Shown: piece by piece, positions 12,384-23,700 of the stretch
Numbering within the stretch: position 1 is the stretch's first letter
Layout of the letters: each line of letters starts with the position of its first letter
Source: Chloromonas sp. AAM2
Lineage: Eukaryota; Chlorophyta; Chlorophyceae; Chlamydomonadales; Chlamydomonadaceae
Length of the DNA: 64,000 nucleotides
Assembly (NCBI GenBank): GCA_004335635.1
Contig: QAXH01005824.1
Coordinates: 1-64,000 of the forward strand
Reading direction: 5' to 3'
The notes under the pieces: model-generated
Seen by the model: the letters and a program-made list of their open reading frames with translations, nothing else
Told to the model about the DNA's origin: nothing
The model's database searches: none
Position numbers and translations under genes: made by a program

Positions 12384-15107
12384 TCACAAAAACTTGGCGC
12401 CTTCCGAGTCCAGACGCACAACCATTGCTGAGTTAACGTCCAGGTTGCCTGCTTCCTTGAAGGCCCTGCACATGGCCTGCATGACCCTCTCGCCCGTTTC
12501 TTGGCTGTCCACCACGGCCACTGCAGTGGGTCCTGCACCGCTGATGGTGGCGCCATATGCTCCTGCAGACGGATGCAGGTGTAACAAGGCTTTGATTCAA
12601 ACAGAACAGCAGTTGTGTCTTGAACAGGTGTTACAACGTGATACTCATTGGAACTGGAATCTGACATCATTCCTGCTTTGCTAACAGGGTCCTATTAGAA
12701 GGTGTGCCGTGGCGTGACCACCGCAAGGGCCACCACCCCTTGTTGACTCGGTGCAGTCCGCCTTCACCTGCGTCAAACGTCTAGTGGTATGCCATCTCAC
12801 CTTGTCATTTGATTGGGTGGCATGCATCGCATGCAAGTGTGTGTGATGCGAGGGTTAGTGGGCAGCATAGACTACGTATCAAAGCTGCGCACAAGCGAGT
12901 AGACAGCCATGGTAGCACTTCACACCAACCTTCAGACAAGCGAACAGGCTGCTTACACAAACAGAGATGAAAAGCAAAAGATCAGAACATCCCGACAGCC
13001 CCTTGCGCTGTCTACGCAAGGATACGGCAAGTCTTGCCTCACCTGCCGCTTTGGCTGCCGCCTTGACTGCCAACATGCCAGGGATCAGGGGCCCGCGCAC
13101 GGGCTCAATGACCATGTCGGAGTCCAGGGCTTGCCCAATCAGTGCCACATCGCCTGTCAGGATGCCCGCCACCTGAAGGAAAGGGGAGAAACTGATTGGT
13201 AATCCATCATGTCAAAGTCGTTCTACGTTGAAGTCTCGTTTGTTTGATGGACAATCACGAACGATGCTGGAAATACACTGGTCGCAAACATGAACGGCGT
13301 GCTCAGTGCACTTTCCAAAGCTTTGACATGTGCATGCGTCAGCACGCTGTTCTGCAAACATTAGTAGCTACCAGTTGGTCACGGCCGAGTCGTAATCTGT
13401 CCATGTCAAAAGTGTACGGTCTTGCCTGTGATACAATTGATACACAAGACGACAGAGTCAAACAAAGTCACTCTTCACCCACCAGCGAGCCGCCCTGGCA
13501 GCAGTTGTTGATCAAGGCCCTCATGGGCACCTCCTTGGGCAGCACAGCACGCATCTCGGCCGTGGGCGCCTCAAACACGGGGTTCACGAGCACAAAGCGC
13601 AGGTCACGGCCACTGAACGGAAGCTGCAACAGCTCGATGGGTCTGCCAGGGGTGCAAGATCTGCAGCAGCCAGCCAGGCAGGCTGTTCATTGATTAGTTG
13701 TTCAGTCAGTTGGTCAGTTGCTACCATCAATTCTACGCCTTTGAGCTGGCAGGGTATCCAAGGCAGGCAGGCCAGGACCTACGCGTGCAGTTGTGGACAG
13801 TCTGCAGTTTTAATTCAGTCTTAACCCAGGCCTGCATGAAGACAGGTATGCATCTGCATGTTCGCAGGTCTGACGCAGCGAACAAACAGAAACAACCATC
13901 ACCATACATCGTGTCTTTGGTCAGAAGGGCTGCAATAGGGCCCATGATATGGGACCGCGTCCAACAGGCCACATGCTGCCACCATGCATCACCCTCGACT
14001 GCTCCCAAACCGCCTCAGAACCCACCTGATCCACACAAACCCTTCAAGCAGCATTGGCATAGCATGATCTGCGTAGTTCCATACCTGCTAGACGGCTGTG
14101 ACTCGCTTACCTGATTAGCACAAACCCTCCAAGCAGTGATGGTGCGACGTTATCTGCATGGTAGCCGGACACAGCCGCCTCTGATGCAACGCCTGCTGGC
14201 ATGAGGCCTGCCTTGGACACCGGCGCACCGAACAGGCCGTTAACGGCCCATGCAGCTGCAGCTGCACTGGCAGCTGAGGAGCCGAGCCCACTCCCAAGGG
14301 GCAAACCCTGTCAAGCAAGACAAACCAAGCATTTGCACTCTGAGCTCAAGCTACAAATTTGTGGTGCAGTTAACAAATGTGCTGATTGCTTCCCTCCCAC
14401 CCTTGCCCCCGCTCCCCGGACTGAAGGCCATGTAACCCACCCACACCCACACATGCCAAGTCGTCCTTGACCTTGATGCATGCTTCCGCTGATTCTTTTC
14501 TCCGCGCACATGTGCACAGCGTACAGCACCTGGCATGCAGATAGTTGATGACGAGCGCCCAGCTAAGCTCAGTGATGTACACGTCTCACCTTTTGCAGAG
14601 TGAGGGAAACACCACATGACACGTTGCCGACCAGCTTCAGTGTTTCCATGGCGGCAATGCCGATGCAATTCTTGGTTGGATCCCGGCTCAGTCGTCCCTT
14701 GTCCCCTTCAATTCCTTCGATAACCACTGTACCTGGCTGGTTGGGCAGCACACGTGCCACAACTGTATCACCGCCGCCCTGCACAGAGGGCAACACGCAG
14801 GAAGGTGGCAATTCCAAAAACGCCATGCACGCCCAAGGAAGGGCTTTGTCAGATGATGCCCAAACGTTGAATCCCCCCCTGCCTCACATACCCCTACTGC
14901 ACAGCCCATCCAGTCGAATCCAGGTCCCAGGTTTGCCACCGTGGCAGGCGCAAAAGCTGTACATTGCTCCATGACAGGGTGTAGGACCTTGCCAGCGGCT
15001 GTCGCAGGCACAGCTGAACAGCGGCACACCCGGCACGGGCGGCTCATCTGGCTTCGCATGCCGTGGGTGGTTTGCATGCCATGGGTGGTGGGTTGTCGAA
15101 TGTGCAT
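12384..15107 (-). CDS. Homoserine kinase, plastid precursor
   Basis: Phosphorylates L-homoserine with ATP (EC 2.7.1.39) in the aspartate-derived pathway to threonine and methionine; plastidial in plants and algae. Six exons: 15107-14892, 14778-14590, 14307-14111, 13660-13483, 13172-13043 and 12562-12384. They sum to 1089 nt, giving 362 residues with every junction in phase, which supports the model. The GHMP-kinase motifs are present in order: ATVANLGPGFD near the N terminus, the ATP loop PLGSGLGSSAASAAAAA about residue 140, and the C-terminal GATISGAGPTAVAVV. The first about 45 residues are rich in Arg, Thr, Cys and Ala and look like a plastid transit peptide. The start is the first Met of the exon 1 frame; internal Mets at 15059 and 15047 are alternatives. 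It is divergent from SURF6. Length matches the family (about 300-370). Confidence 0.93.
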
Positions 15108-15390
15108 GGTGCGATGGGGCGGGTGTGTGATGGTGCTAGCAAAGATAAAAGGTCAGGTCAGATGATCTTGTAAATGTCAGGTAATTGCAGAATGAGCAGC
15201 CTTAACAAAGGAGCACGCCAAATCTGGGTCCTGATGGCTGCTTGGCGCCGCCCACCGTTGCGGGAAAACCGTCCAACCGCACATCGTTGCCAATAGAAAG
15301 AATTGGTGAGCGGAATTGCTCGATGCGCTCTACTGGACTTGCACATCGCGTGTGAAATTGTGCAAAGCCTACTTCGGCACACTTTATGCA
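15108..15390. promoter_or_regulatory. Shared upstream region between homoserine kinase and SURF6
   Basis: Only 283 bp separate the two divergent start codons, so this interval must hold both 5' UTRs and probably a bidirectional promoter. I see no clear TATA box placed for either gene. Assignment rests on geometry. Confidence 0.5.
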
Positions 15391-18132
15391 ATGGACGATG
15401 TCATTCAGCAGCATGCTCGCTTCTTTGACCATCTAGTTGAGCTTATTCCAGCGCGCTATTACCACGGCGATGGCGATGATAGAGTCGACCTCCGCACAAT
15501 GAAGAAGGCTGCACGCGCAGCCTTGAAGCAAGAATTTAAAGCAAAAGCCAAGGACAATAAGCGTACCAAGCTCAATCCCGATGCACCAGCAACAGCACTG
15601 GAAATACAGCAAGGTGCCAAAGCATCGGCCGGTGGCAGCGGTGACGGCACTGTCGGGACAGCGGCCATGCAGCTTGGCAAAGTCTCTCTTTCCAGGGAGG
15701 AGCTCAAGGCCAAGTTGAAACGCAAGATAGAGGTAAAAAGGGAAAGTTCTCCATGGTGTTGGTTGACTGGAACCACCTTGAGTCAGGGCATTACTTCCAC
15801 GCTAACATCACAAGCAGACCAGGAGCTCCTGGCATGGCTTCGAACGTTTGGGTGGAGCACTAGCACATGCCGCAGGCTTGGTTGGATATGATGTGAGCGC
15901 GTGCTTGTTGTACGGGTCAGTGTTACCTTGCCTGAAACGCACCTCTAGTGGCTCACTGAACAGGCACACGTGCTTGCATGCAGGTCATACAACACCAGCG
16001 CAGCCAGCAGGACAAGCAAGAGCTGGCAGCCCAGGCCAAGGAGTGGAGAACGAAGACGTTGGAAAGCAGTGTGAAGAGCAAAGAGCAGCAGCACCAGAAA
16101 CAAAAGGCAGATCAACGGGCAGGCAAGAAAAGGTTGGTGAGGGGCTTGAAAACGCATCACGCGTAGTACGTTCGATGCTGATGCTTCATGCACATGCTGC
16201 TGGCTTATGTACACAACTACCGTCTCGAGACAAAGGTGAGGCCCTTCATCTTTGACCGCATGTGTCAAGACCGGCAAACATTTGTCAGCAAGTTGCCGCG
16301 GTCAGCGCACAAGGCACCATCTGGCGTGGTGGTTGATATGATAGTTCTAAGGCCTTGTAAGAATGAGGATAGAGCTCATCATTTGCTGACAATACATTTG
16401 AATTTGTGGCATTGGTTCTGGGCAGGTACATGTGTAAAACATTTGAGAATTCGAGCCCTTGCCAAGATATTATCATTTGCAAACATAAAGGTTTGGTTTT
16501 CGTTAATGTTATCACAAGCCTGTGGCCCACACTGCTTGGTGCGATTAGTTTGTTCCGTGGGTTGACGGTTGATTCTTGCAATGGAAGGGACCTGGTCCAT
16601 CCCAGTCGTGGGCTCGCCGCCTTCAGAATCTGCATCTCTGGCAGGCTGCCAGGTTGGCGCATGGCACTGCCCGCTCTAGTGCGGACAAGTCCCAAGCCTT
16701 TGTACTTTCACAGCCAATGATGGATGAAAGAGAAGGCTTTGGCGCTGGCTTCATGCCGCTTTTGTCAAGTTCCTTGCTGAGTGGTCCGGGCCAACTGCGC
16801 TGTTAAGATCCGGGTCTTTCATGAAAGGTGCTGCACATAACATACGTCGCTTGGTGCCAACCCAGCAGTGTTGTTCATCCAGCAAATGCTTATGCTCAAA
16901 CCCTAGCCCAGGTTCTGTAGGGACGTTAGCTTTGCAACAGCCAGGCGCCACAAGCTGGCAACTGAGCCGTGGCTACCATCCTGTACCACCTGAGGCCAAC
17001 ACAAACAAGGTAAATCGCCACTCAGCTTTCCTGTAGCTGGAGCCAACAGCTCTGTCTGTGCTTGCGTGCAGGAAGCCAGACAGCCAAGCGGGCGAAGCTG
17101 CCCAGGAGGACAGCAGGCATCCAAGGCAGGCAGCAGACACAGCCCCACCACAGAAGCAGACGCCTGCCCAAGCTTCTGTGCAGCAGGCAACCAAGGCAGA
17201 CCAGCAACAGCCTGCGGAAGGCGACGAGTTGCAGTTTGCCCGTGTTGAGTTTGAAGAATTCACCAGGTGAGCGCATGGCTCATCAAGTTGGCCCGATACC
17301 ACGGACATAAGCTGTGTGTAAGAAAAGTTGCGTACTGCCATGGTACAAAAAGAAACTGAAGTGCCTGGTCAGTTATAACGTGAGGCCCGGGGCTGAAGAG
17401 CAGGTGAGATTGTGGCTTTTATATGTGAATATGCAACTAAGCCTGGCCTGCAGCATTGTTGGAACGGGACGGTTTGCTGGCGCTGCTGCTTTGCGGACTG
17501 TTGCTTTCCCCTGCGTGAGCTTCTGTGCCCTTCCAGCGCCTTCCTCTCCTCATTTGTTGTTCCTGGCGCATCTTGTCGAGCGTTCACGGCGGGGCTTCGC
17601 TGTCCCGCAGGTTGGGGCGAATTTGGCCACTTTTCGCCTGTGTCTCGTAGATTTTTTGCAGTTCCTCCTGGGAATTAGATTAATACCCTCACTGTCCGCA
17701 GGCCCGGTCACGTGCGGCACAAGAAGCCCACCAAGGAGCAGCTGTTGGCGGCCGCTGAGGCCAAGCAGGCGGAGCGGGCAGCGGCCGGCGCCTCGCAGGA
17801 AGGACAGGTGGGTCCACGCAGGAGCGGCTGAGCTGAAAATGTTGTCGTTGTCGTCGCCGTCGTTGTCGTTGTCGTTGTCGTTGTTGTTGTTGTTGTTGTT
17901 GTTGTTGTTGACATGGCCTTTAATCCTGGGAGGACTGCTCAGCAAGGGCAAGAGAATGAGAATGCAAATGTGACCAGCAGGTTACAAGGTTTCCCGGGGC
18001 CAAACACCTAATGTGACCATTGATGTGGCCATTTGAGATTGTTGCAGCCTTGCCTCGTAATGCCAGCCCCAACTCAAATCTCTAGTTCGAATTTCTGATG
18101 ATTAGATTCAAAGGCAGCTGAATCCACATGTC

Positions 18133-18207
<75 letters not shown>

Positions 18208-18244
18208 NNNNNNNNNNNNNNNNNNNNNNNNNNNNNNNNNNNNN

Positions 18245-18305
<61 letters not shown>

Positions 18306-19446
18306 AGCAGGTGCGCGCTGTGCACGAGGCATGGCGCACTGCCATGGCGCGAGCAAGCGGGGAGAAGATTCTGGACGATCCCAAGTTGCTGAGACGCAGC
18401 ATCAAGAAAGAGGTGGGACGCATACACACGCACGCATAGACACGCGCAGCGCTCAAACAAACAAAAACAAAAACCATCTGTTGACCAGTGGTTGTGTGCG
18501 CCTGAGGCATATGTGCCGCGACTTTGGGACAAAAGACAATAGACATCGCAGAACCGGAATCATTTAGAGTCAAGACATTCGTTGTATGATGCATGCAGCA
18601 GGCAAGGCTGCTCAGAAGATGCCAGCTGTTGAAAGCCCTGCGTGCAGAACAGGAACATGTTGGTCACTGTCAACAGCTCTTTTGTTCATTCTTCGACTAC
18701 ATTCACTAGTGACGAGTAATGACAACAACGCTTACAGCAAACGATACTACACAACGCTTACAGCGGACAGTATACACAGCGTACGAACACATGGCCCTGC
18801 TTATTTTGCCTCAATCCTGCTATGCTGCAGGCCAAACGCAAGGAGAAGAGCTCCAAGGCCTGGCAGGAGCGCAAGGCCGCACAGCAGGACCAGATAGACA
18901 AGAAGCAGCAGAGGTAAGACCACTGCGGCGATTGCCAGGAAATCTACAGAAACTCCCATACAGTCGCATAGAAGCTGTCAACAAATGCCTGAAATCATAG
19001 GCCTACATTAGCTTGCTTCAATGATGCCCTGGGTGCGAGCCATGGGTGCCTTGTGCTCTTAGGCATTCAGCTTCAAGGCAGGAATGAGTCCCAGCTGCAA
19101 CATGACATGTCTGTGAGCATATGGATACCTGGCCGCACACTTGATGCCTGGCCATGCTAAGACCCCATGCTTGACGGCCAAATCACATCCACCACCAAGA
19201 CAAGGTATTGCCAAGCACACGTTGGTAATGAGCATCTCCTGAGCTCTGAATTGCGTGTGTACTTGCAGGCGGACAGACAACCTTCAATCGCGTGTGGATA
19301 CGAAAATTTCAAACAAGAAGGCTGCCAGGGAGAAAAAGTTGCTGCGGGCTGGGTTTGAGGGACGGAAGACAGGCTTCATAGGCTCGCCAAAGAGCGCCGG
19401 AGGGCAGGGGGCGGCTAGCAAGCAGGCTGCCCCTAGCCAGAAATAG
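15391..19446 (+). CDS. SURF6 / Rrp14 nucleolar ribosome-biogenesis protein
   Basis: SURF6 family proteins act in the nucleolus in pre-rRNA processing and assembly of both subunits (yeast Rrp14). Seven exons: 15391-15732, 15984-16132, 17072-17266, 17702-17807, 18308-18412, 18831-18913 and 19269-19446, summing to 1158 nt (385 residues) with all phases consistent. The N-terminal block (HARFFDHLVELIPARYYHG, then a basic KKAARAALKQEFKAKAKDN helix) matches the SURF6 N-domain. The middle carries FARVEFEEF, then EKILDDPKLLRRSIKKE, and the basic C-terminal block AKRKEKSSKAWQERKAAQQ followed by RRTDNLQSRVDTKISNKKAA and LRAGFEGR is the family signature. Highly charged and Lys-rich, as expected for an RNA-binding nucleolar protein. 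An algal-type TGTAA lies at 19556-19560, about 110 nt after the stop. Confidence 0.92.
17866..17965 (+). repeat. Dispersed repeat family F2, GTT microsatellite-linked copy
   Basis: A (GTT)n/(GTC)n tract runs into a core with GGGAGGACTGCTCAGC, then an AGAGAATGAGAATG tail. Related copies are at 60257-60345 (+) and 62443-62513 (-). It lies in SURF6 intron 4. Confidence 0.75.
18136..18307. repeat. GT microsatellite with 37-N assembly gap, ending at a splice acceptor
   Basis: GT units run from about 18136 to 18207, then N at 18208-18244, then GT again to 18304, followed at once by CAG and the SURF6 exon at 18308. The true repeat length is unknown. There is no ordinary pyrimidine tract before this acceptor. 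Confidence 0.95.
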
Positions 19447-20775
19447 TATCTTGATAAGGGGCTCGAGTTGATACGATACGCCTGCAGTGGTCAGTTTGGT
19501 GGAAGGCAACCACAATGCAGTGCTGCGCTACTGCGGTTCGAAGCATGAAAAGCCATGTAATGATGAACCACGTTGGCGCACACCTGCTGGGGTAATCTGC
19601 AAGATGAGGAAGTCACTGCGCTCATGCTGGAAGCGTACATATACCAGTGCAAGGTGCAAGATACGCGGATCTTGCTGCAATTTTGTGTACAACAACATCT
19701 CTGAAGTGACAGGTGCCATGTCAAACTGGGGGCCTTCAGAGATGCGGGTGACATCAGTGCACAACTGGAGCACCTCTCTCAGCCCGCTAGTTGCTACTGC
19801 ATGTCTGAGCATCATCTCATGCACGACTATCAGCAGCATTCGGGCAGCATTCGGGCCAACGTGAGAAACGACGCAGGCACCAACAACACATGCCAGGCGC
19901 ATTACAACTCTGTTGCGTGTTGTTGCACCTGTTTCCTCCTCTGCGCGTTCAGGCATGTGACACACAGTCAGGCTTGTGCGAGCGATTGCAATCTGGGCTC
20001 CAGCAGCCCTCTACGTTTCAATCTCAAGTTTGAATTTTTTTGAAGCCTAACCCTGGCCCAGCTCTGCTGGTAGCTAGGGCGAGCGCTGGTCACACTGGAG
20101 GCCATGCTGAGGCAGACACTGACAGTAGGCCCGCAAACAGCAGGCTTCATTCATCACCAGCAGCAAAGCTCACTCCAATGCCCCTTGAGTAGTTTTCCCC
20201 TTTCCCAGTCCTGCTTGATGATGGTCAGCGCATGCTCCGCAGTGCGAATGCTCAGTGACTGATCCTGCTGATGTGCGTCCCAGAATTGCCACTCTCCCAA
20301 TGGCAATCCGGGGCGCATCTGCCTGCACTTCTGTGATTCTTGTTCACGCCTTGCTGAACGTCTGGCTTGAGTAGGCAGGAGGTTTGCTGAGCTGAAGCAG
20401 CTCCGCTTGACCTGCCTAAACCTACGCTTGCGCCAAACCAGTATGTTTTTGATCACTGAGTTTAGCCGGGACCTCCCGCGAGAGCCAGAGGCATTCTGCG
20501 CGTTTCAAAGCTTGAAGCACGTCAAGGCCGAGCCATGGGGTTAAGGAACATGCACTTTCCTCGTTTGGCTCTCCCGGACTTCGAGGAATACTATACTATA
20601 CCACGAGGCACAAGCTTTGGTTAGGGTATCAGAAGCTGCTGGCTTTTGCCTGGGAGATTTTTCACCGTTCCAAAGTGGTTGCACCTGACTGGCAGTACTG
20701 CACGTGCCTCCACAAAAAGAGGCTTGACACGCCATCAAGCGAGCCTTCACTATCCTGAGGAGGAACGCCCTCAAG
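19447..20775. other. Intergenic region between SURF6 and PETs
   Basis: The left part should hold the SURF6 3' UTR. A protein-like minus-strand frame at 20154-20456 (100 codons) and plus-strand fragments at 19592-19790 (for example DEEVTALMLEAYIYQCK) have no recognisable family and no confirmed splice structure. An in-frame TGA at 20725-20727 precedes the PETs ATG. Confidence 0.5.
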
Positions 20776-23700
20776 ATGCTGAAGGGTCTTGAGATGAATG
20801 GCCTGCGTGCCGCCGCGCCGGTGAGTAAATGGCGAGCCAATGGCCAGACAGCTTTGGCTGGCGCCCTTCTCACCCGATGTGCCAGATGTTGCCCTCGCTT
20901 TGTTCATGCGCAGGCCAAGTCGCCTCTCAGCGCGCCAGTGCGTAAGAGTGCCCTGGTGACTGCAAGGTAGGGCTGACGTCTGATGTGTGGCTTGCAAACG
21001 GGCCTGAAGACCACATCACATGCATGAAGCCTGCCCACTGCATTCAGGGCCCCTGCCAGCAAGCATCACCAGGCATTCAAGAATGCGCAGCGTCCAGCGG
21101 TGCGAGCCAGCGCGGCGGAACCTGAGGCAACCGCCAGCCCACAGACACAGAGGAGGCAGAGAGGCTTGCCTTTGGAGCAGTGCGTCGTCGGTGATGAGTA
21201 CGAAGGCCGCGTGGTAAGGTTGTGCACACAAAGCAGCAGTCTTCTCACGCTTAAACCTGTCTGGCATCAACGGGCTTTTTCTTGTCTGTCATTGCAGACC
21301 AAGGTGGAGCAGTTCGGCGCTTTCGTTGAGTTTGGATTTGCCAAGGCTGGACTGGTGCATATCTCCCAGCTCTCGGTGGGTGCCAATATGATATCATTGT
21401 TCCCGGATGGTCAAACCCCGTGGCATCGCTGATCCCGGCCGCATCGCAATCTTTGTGCAGGACAAATTCATCAAGAGCGCAGCTAGCGTTGTGCAGCCTA
21501 ACCAGACCGTCAAGGTCCGCGTTATGAGCGTGGATGCTGCAGCAGGCCGCATCGCCTTGTCCATGAAGGGCATGTCTGCAGGCAAGTGCAGACGTGGGCA
21601 TCCGCCATTGCCGCTGGCAACACTGATAGGTGTAGTGGCACTGGTCATGCGGTTGATAACACAGCAGCTTGGTGGAGTGCAACGGAGTCCATGTGTCAGC
21701 CGAATGTACATGAGACAGTTGCAGGACATGTCAATCATCAAGTCAATCATCAAGTCACCCTGTTCATATTGCAGCTGAATCCCCGGATGCTGAGGAGGAT
21801 GCTGAGGAAGACTTTGAGGAGGAGGGTGCTGAGGCTGGGGACGAGGATGCTGACATGAGTGATGTGCTGCTGATGGAGGCGCCAGAGGGTTATGAGTTTG
21901 TGAACTCACCTGAGGAGCCAGAGATGACATTTTTGATGGAGGAGGACGATAAGGAGATGACGCTTGAGTCGGTTGCTGCGTTTGAAGCTCTGTCAGCAGA
22001 CCAGATTGAGCGGGAAATCCAAAGCGACGTCGTGCCAGTCGGCGAGATGGTGTCTGGCAAGGTATGCCTTTGCTTACAGTTGAGCCATGCACCTCTAGGC
22101 TGCCAGCTGACATTGCATGCCGGCTTTGTCACGAGTAGTCATTTCAAGAAGGCGCTGACGTGTCTCCAGTTGGTGTTCACGAAACAGTTGTGTATATGAA
22201 TAAAACCACTCCATGTTGTGCTTGTCATGAGTCATGAGTGAAAGGTTATGTGCATGGCCAATGCAGGTGACCCGTGTGGAGGACTATGGTGCGTTCATTG
22301 AATTCCCATACAACGGCAAGACATTCACTGCTCTGCTGAGCGTAGAGGAGGCCAAGGCTCCAGCATCAGCCCTGAGCAAGCAGCAGATGGCTGAGTTTAC
22401 CGAGCCCGGCCAGGAGGCTCCTGAATGGGTCGACTTCGACATGGAGGATAACTTCTCCAAGTTCTTCACTGTTGGTGAGCTTTGGGCAAGCAGACTGCAG
22501 GCGCACGATGTGGTGAAGGCAGAGGCAGAGGCAAACTGGTACAGCGCATGCATTTGGCACATGCGCCACAGCACTGATTTCCTTTCTATCTCTCACTCAT
22601 TGTTCAACCATGCTCACTTTCACATTGGCATTGAGCCAGCACGTGCATTGCACTGGACTGTGGTAGGTTGCATGCACAGGCGTGGTAGGTTGCATGCACA
22701 GGCGGTCTTTAGATCGCTTGCAAGGTCGTGCAGCCTTCTCAGATTTTCTTGAGGTTTTCCCAAGCTGCTGGACCCATCGTTGTATGCTTTCAGGTCTGGA
22801 GGTGCCTGCATTTGTGCTGGAGTACAACCAGGGCAACAAGATGGCGCTGACTCAGTTTGCTGACTGGGAGGTGCAGCAGGCAGCAGGAGAGATTGACAAC
22901 GAGGAGGCAGACATGCTGCTGGCAGAGGTGAGGCCAGGAAGGGAGCAATATGCAGGGCTGACTAGAACAGGCCGTCGAGGCTATTTTCAGACTGGCTATG
23001 AGAAACGCATCGAATGACGACCAGAGTTTGCAGTTGACGTGTAGAGCATGAAATTTAGATCACAAGGCGAACTTCAAACACCTCGTCAGCTTATGCTGTC
23101 ATTCTAAGTTATGCCACTAGATGCAGCACGGCGCGCGCAGTTAAACACATGTCCAGGGCCGGCTGGTATTGACTTCCGCAGGATTGTGTGCATGGCATGG
23201 ACACACAACATGCACTTTTATGTCCAAGTGTGAGTGAGAGAACGGCAACAAACTATTCATTTTTCAGACACGTGATGCACCCTTGCTGATGGAATTGGCT
23301 GCCCACGATGTCCCTTTAAGTTAAGTATTTATCACACATGTGTTGTACCCCTTGTGACGGCGTTTGCCCCTGGCCTCAGGTTGAGCTGGACACCTTGGCC
23401 GAGGACCCGCTGGACCTGCTGGAGCAGGAGAGCAGCGCAGCCAGCGACAGCGCACAGGTGGAGTACGCAGCGGGCTCGGAGCAGGGCGATATCCTGAACG
23501 ACTACGCCACCATGACCGGGTACAGCAGGCCGCTCACCAACCAGGACATCAGCCTCACCTTCCCATCCAGGCCACTGGTGAGCAATGCAATCAAATGCAA
23601 GGCAATTGGGTGCAAAACAATTGGGTGGAAGACAAAAGCATGCGACCGTGGCAAGGGCATGGGCTGGGGCTGGTTGGGCAGGAGGATGTGCACTGAGCAT

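Noticed and set aside
18074..18567. Long open frames of alternating Cys-Val or Thr-His
   Set aside because: Translation of the GT microsatellite and the N gap, not protein.
21394..22113. Minus-strand open frame of 239 codons
   Set aside because: It is antisense to PETs exons 5 and 6, whose plus-strand reading is clearly conserved; Pro/Gln/Ser composition is what acidic codons give in antisense.
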